Positions 6,658 through 9,118 of a stretch of 9,118 nt of DNA are shown here, one piece after another. This stretch comes from Clostridia bacterium (GTDB taxonomy: Bacteria > Bacillota_A > Clostridia > Oscillospirales > CAG-272). The stretch lies in the NCBI GenBank assembly GCA_017631775.1, contig JAGBSQ010000138.1:1-9118 (forward strand), written 5' to 3'. Position 1 is the first letter of the stretch; each line of letters opens with the position of its first letter. The notes beneath the pieces are model-generated. The model had not been told where the DNA came from. It saw nothing but the letters and a program-made list of their open reading frames with translations, and ran no database searches. The position numbers were made by a program, and so were the translations under genes.

Positions 6658-8616
6658 ATGAAATACATCCCTTACGTCAACATAAAACAAGGCACGGCGT
6701 CGATCAGCCGATTTTCGAACGGCAACACGTTGCCGCTTGTACAACGTCCGTTTGGCATGGCGCCCTTCTCCTTGCAAACCGATATGTGGGGCGGCCGTTG
6801 GTTCTTCCACCCCGACCATCCGTATGCAGAGGGCATTCGCCTGACCCATCAGCCAAGCCCTTGGCTTGGGGAATACGGCACCTTCCTTATGATGCCGCAA
6901 AACGACGTCATCTCTAACAACGCGCCGGGGGCGTGGTCGGGTTACCGCGCGCAGGATGCGGTGTTCCGTCCCGACTATCTCAAGGTGACTTTTCTGCGCT
7001 CCAACTGCACCTTGGAGATCACCCCCACCGACCGCGGCGGTGCGGTTCGCCTGACCTTTGGCGATGACCGCCCCTCGGTGCTTTCCTTTATGCCCGTGGA
7101 CGGCAACTACACCTATCACTACAACAAAGAGACACACACGCTCATTGGCACCAATGACGCCAAAGGCTCGGGCGTAGGTGAAAACTTTAAGGCATATCTT
7201 GCCGTCAAGTTCTTGGGCGACGTTGTCGAGGATGAAAAGGTGATTATTCAAAGCGGCAAGCACACCACCAACACGCACATTCCCTTGACAAGTCGCGTAG
7301 TTGAGGCGCGCATTGGATTTTCCTACATCAGTGAAGAAATGGCGCTCGCTGTCATCGACCGCGAATGCGGCGACCGCTCTTTTGACGAAATTCGCAAAGA
7401 AAGCGAGGACGTATGGGAAGAAAAGCTCTCGCGCGTTGAAGTCACCACCGAAACCGAGGACGAGATGCGCACCTTTTACTCCTGCTTGTGGCGCACCTTC
7501 CTCTTCCCCCAAAAGGCTTACGAGTTGGATGCCGACGGCAACCCTATCCATTACGTTCCTGCCACGGGCGAGGTCAAAGAGGGTGTTCGCTACACAAACA
7601 ACGGTTTTTGGGACACCGCTCGCACGGTCTATCCCCTCTTTACCCTCACCGCGCGCGAGGAATTTGCCGAAATGCTCGACGGCTTTGTGAACGATTACAA
7701 GGAAAGCGGATGGTTGCCGCGTTGGCTTGGTCTTGGCGAAATTGGTTGTATGCCGAGCACTCTCATTGACGGTGTTATCGCTTGCGCCGCCGTCAACGGC
7801 ATTGGCAAAAGAGAAACGCTCGAGGTCGCTCTTGAGGGTATGCTCCACCACGCCAACAACGAAAGCGAAAATCCCATTTACGGTCGCAACGGAGCGCTCT
7901 CCTATTGCAAATACGGCTACGTGCCTCGCGACGAGCAGCGCGAGTCTGTCAACCTCACGCTCGATGCCGCCTATGGGGACTGGTGCATTGCCACCGTTGC
8001 CAAGGTTCTCGGTCGCCTCGATTTGGTGGACGAATACATGGCACGTTCCAAAAATTACAAAAATCTCTTTGACCCTGAGACCGGCTTTATGCGCGGTCGC
8101 GACACCGAGGGTAAGATGGCAGACAATTTTGACCCCTGCACTTGGGGCGGTGAATACACCGAGGGTTCCGCTTGGCAAAACTCGATGTTCGTGCCCCACG
8201 ACGTGGAAGGTCTTGCCGAACTCTACGGCGGAAAAGAAAAGTTCCTCGAAAAGCTCGACGAGCTCTTTGCAACCCCTCCGCGCTATCGCGTGTTCGGCTA
8301 CGGAAACGAAATTCACGAAATGACCGAAATGGCATCCGCCGACTTTGGTCAGTGCGCTATTTCCAATCAGCCTTCCTTCCATCTCCCCTTCCTCTATGCC
8401 GCCCTTGGCGAGCCTGAAAAAACCGACTACTGGGTCACCAAACTCTGCCGCGAAGCCTTCTCCCACCGCAATGACGGCTTCCCCGGTGATGAGGACAACG
8501 GCACCACCTCCGCGTGGTACGTCCTCGCCTCCCTCGGCCTCTACCCCCTCTGCCCCGGCAAAAAGGATATGATTAAGTGCAAACCGCAGGTGAAGAGTTA
8601 TAGAATCAATCAGTGA
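6658..8616 (+). CDS. Glycoside hydrolase family 92 protein (exo-alpha-mannosidase type), intracellular
   Basis: The protein has 652 residues and no signal peptide. The N-terminal beta-sandwich begins at once with FSNGNTLPLVQRPFGM (19-34) and RLTHQPSPWLGEYG (61-74). The (alpha/alpha)6 domain shows family blocks: NNGFWDTARTVYPLF (314-328), YTEGSAWQ (500-507) with the presumed general acid E502, FGYGNEIHEM (546-555), and GFPGDEDNGTTSAWYV (607-622), whose acidic cluster 611-613 corresponds to the GNED/GNDD general-base region. GH92 enzymes are calcium-dependent, inverting exo-alpha-mannosidases; linkage preference cannot be read here. The chain ends about 20 residues after CPG (632-634), so the final beta-strand segment of many GH92 proteins (roughly 60-100 residues, from memory) is missing, although all catalytic blocks are present. 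AGGAG (6647-6651) lies six bases before the ATG. Lack of a signal peptide implies that imported oligosaccharides are its substrate, consistent with the MFS-GH2 gene nearby. Confidence 0.9.
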   Translation: MKYIPYVNIKQGTASISRFSNGNTLPLVQRPFGMAPFSLQTDMWGGRWFFHPDHPYAEGIRLTHQPSPWLGEYGTFLMMPQNDVISNNAPGAWSGYRAQDAVFRPDYLKVTFLRSNCTLEITPTDRGGAVRLTFGDDRPSVLSFMPVDGNYTYHYNKETHTLIGTNDAKGSGVGENFKAYLAVKFLGDVVEDEKVIIQSGKHTTNTHIPLTSRVVEARIGFSYISEEMALAVIDRECGDRSFDEIRKESEDVWEEKLSRVEVTTETEDEMRTFYSCLWRTFLFPQKAYELDADGNPIHYVPATGEVKEGVRYTNNGFWDTARTVYPLFTLTAREEFAEMLDGFVNDYKESGWLPRWLGLGEIGCMPSTLIDGVIACAAVNGIGKRETLEVALEGMLHHANNESENPIYGRNGALSYCKYGYVPRDEQRESVNLTLDAAYGDWCIATVAKVLGRLDLVDEYMARSKNYKNLFDPETGFMRGRDTEGKMADNFDPCTWGGEYTEGSAWQNSMFVPHDVEGLAELYGGKEKFLEKLDELFATPPRYRVFGYGNEIHEMTEMASADFGQCAISNQPSFHLPFLYAALGEPEKTDYWVTKLCREAFSHRNDGFPGDEDNGTTSAWYVLASLGLYPLCPGKKDMIKCKPQVKSYRINQ

Positions 8617-8622
8617 GGAGAC

Positions 8623-8656
8623 GCAGGGGGTGCTTTTTGAAAAAAGCGCCCCCTGC
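8623..8656 (+). terminator. Long palindromic terminator after GH92, with conserved tail
   Basis: GCAGGGGG pairs with CCCCCTGC and the stem continues through GC and T/A runs to a small GA loop, starting six bases after the GH92 stop. As at 6276-6313, no T-run follows. ACCC and a tail AAACACTAGCTGACAAGGGGT (within 8665-8686) follow, resembling the tail after the ymdB terminator. Confidence 0.75.
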
Positions 8657-8709
8657 ACCCGCGCAAACACTAGCTGACAAGGGGTCTATCAAAATGAGTC
8701 CACAGTACA

Positions 8710-8788
8710 CTACCGGACGGTCGACGCGAGCGCAAGGCTCGCTTTGGCTACCGCTAACTCGCAGGGACCTCCGAGACCCTGCTCGTTA
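8710..8788. repeat. Structured palindromic stretch of unknown function
   Basis: Two strong hairpins lie side by side: GCGAGC-GCAAG-GCTCGC (8726-8742), and GCAGGG/CCCTGC (8761-8782), extended after an internal loop by TAAC/GTTA (8755-8758 and 8785-8788). CTACCG occurs twice as a direct repeat (8710-8715, 8748-8753). No gene is seen here. It resembles dispersed intergenic repeats of Clostridia, but could also be part of a structured RNA. Confidence 0.5.
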
Positions 8789-8812
8789 AGAAAGTTGTTT
8801 GGTAAATAACCG

Positions 8813-8841
8813 TTGACAAAACGTCTCTTTTTTGCTATAAT
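8813..8841 (+). promoter_or_regulatory. Perfect consensus sigma-A promoter
   Basis: TTGACA (8813-8818), exactly 17 bases, then TATAAT (8836-8841). Both hexamers are full consensus. The expected start is the G at 8848, seven bases after the -10 box. No protein gene follows; the first thing downstream is the putative small RNA. Confidence 0.85.
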
Positions 8842-8847
8842 AATTTT

Positions 8848-8927
8848 GGAAAGCTCTTTTGGGTCAAGGAAAGGTCCTTTTTGGATCACGTCCTCGACTG
8901 AACCACGAGGGCTTTCTTTTTGTTTTT
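8848..8927 (+). ncRNA. Putative small structured RNA with intrinsic terminator
   Basis: The predicted 5' end pairs with the sequence just before a T-run: GAAAGCTCTT (8849-8858) with GAGGGCTTTC (8907-8916), ten pairs including two wobbles, followed by TTTTTGTTTTT (8917-8927). The interior can stack further as a rod: 8860-8866 with 8899-8905 (one mismatch), AGGA (8867-8870) with TCCT (8891-8894), and an apical GGTCC-TTTTT-GGATC hairpin (8873-8887). An alternative CCTCG/CGAGG hairpin (8892-8910) competes with the closing stem. A start at the promoter-defined +1 and an end at a T-run are what a free-standing small RNA would show. It does not match SRP RNA, 6S RNA or a riboswitch I know. It could also be a leader whose downstream gene has been lost. 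Confidence 0.6.
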
Positions 8928-8953
8928 GTAGGGGATGACCTCCCGGGCATTCC
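8928..8953. repeat. GTAGGGG hairpin repeat fragment
   Basis: GGGATGACC (8932-8940) pairs with GGGCATTCC (8945-8953) across a four-base loop, with one mismatch and one wobble. The TGTAGGGG start is like short dispersed hairpin repeats of gut Clostridia. It begins directly after the small RNA's T-run. From 8954 to 8987 nothing is recognised. Confidence 0.4.
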
Positions 8954-8987
8954 GCATCTAACGCACACCAAAAACAAAAAATCAGCA

Positions 8988-9067
8988 TGTCATCCTGAGC
9001 GAAGTCGAAGTTTTTCCGAGCGAAGAGCGAGGAAAAACCGAGGAGCGAACGCGACGATGGGATCTCC
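8988..9067. repeat. Dispersed repeat of the TCATCCTGAGCGAAG...GATCTC type
   Basis: TGTCATCCTGAGCGAAGTCG opens the unit and GGGATCTC closes it, the two ends of a repeat seen in intergenic DNA of many bacteria (recognised from general knowledge). Between them is an insertion with a perfect hairpin GTTTTTCC/GGAAAAAC (9010-9017, 9031-9038) and three further GAGCGA copies, so the unit appears internally duplicated. From 9068 to the window end no gene is visible. Confidence 0.6.
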
Positions 9068-9118
9068 GAACGAGTTTGGGTAGCTTTTTGAATCGATGTA
9101 ACATCCCGTTGGCAAGCC

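Noticed and set aside
6478..8670. A 730-codon open frame on the minus strand, antisense to GH92
   Set aside because: It covers the clearly recognisable GH92 gene, has no family-like motifs of its own, and its length follows from the codon bias of the real gene.
8848..8927. SRP RNA, 6S RNA or a known riboswitch
   Set aside because: The apical loop lacks the GGAA tetraloop and A-rich asymmetric loop of SRP RNA, it is too short for 6S RNA, and no riboswitch core that I know is visible.
8710..9083. Small open frames on both strands at 8710-8988 (minus) and 8859-9083 (plus)
   Set aside because: They run through palindromic and dispersed repeats and through the small-RNA unit, with no ribosome sites or protein-like composition.

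Overview
The window looks like chromosome of an anaerobic, gut-type Bacillota/Clostridia species, probably uncultured. The evidence is AGGAGG-type ribosome binding sites, consensus sigma-A promoters, a YmdB-family phosphodiesterase, a GH92 enzyme with no signal peptide, an MFS/GH2 sugar-use gene, and a high density of short hairpin-rich dispersed repeats of a style common in that group. No ribosomal RNA or marker gene is present, so the assignment is an inference.

Layout. (1) 1-1607, minus strand: a membrane HExxH metallopeptidase-like gene (801-1607), followed 34 bp later by the N-terminal half of an ABC exporter permease that runs off the left edge (1-766). (2) 1653-1781: a compact repeat with inverted arms. 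(3) 1850-4846, minus strand: a 998-residue protein made of a complete 12-helix MFS sugar transporter fused in frame to a complete glycoside hydrolase family 2 enzyme. (4) 4847-5061: a divergent promoter region with a strong promoter in each direction and a repeat stub between them. (5) 5062-6268, plus strand: a two-gene operon of a VOC/glyoxalase-fold protein and ymdB, ending in a long palindromic terminator. (6) 6369-6618: a second, larger repeat whose arms are related to those of the first but point the opposite way. (7) 6658-8616, plus strand: a GH92 alpha-mannosidase-type enzyme that lacks the usual C-terminal tail, followed by a second terminator of the same family as the first. (8) 8657-9118: no protein gene; it holds a structured palindromic stretch, a perfect consensus promoter driving a putative small RNA of about 75-80 nt with its own terminator, and further dispersed repeats.

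How the genes may work together. The MFS-GH2 fusion would import an oligosaccharide and cleave it on the cytoplasmic face. The GH92 enzyme, also predicted to be cytoplasmic, would remove alpha-mannose. Together they suggest intracellular use of mannose-containing glycans or glycosides, but they lie on opposite strands with unrelated genes between them, so the link is an inference. The most notable items are the transporter-hydrolase fusion, the orphan promoter/small-RNA unit, and the modular hairpin repeats that recur in different arrangements.
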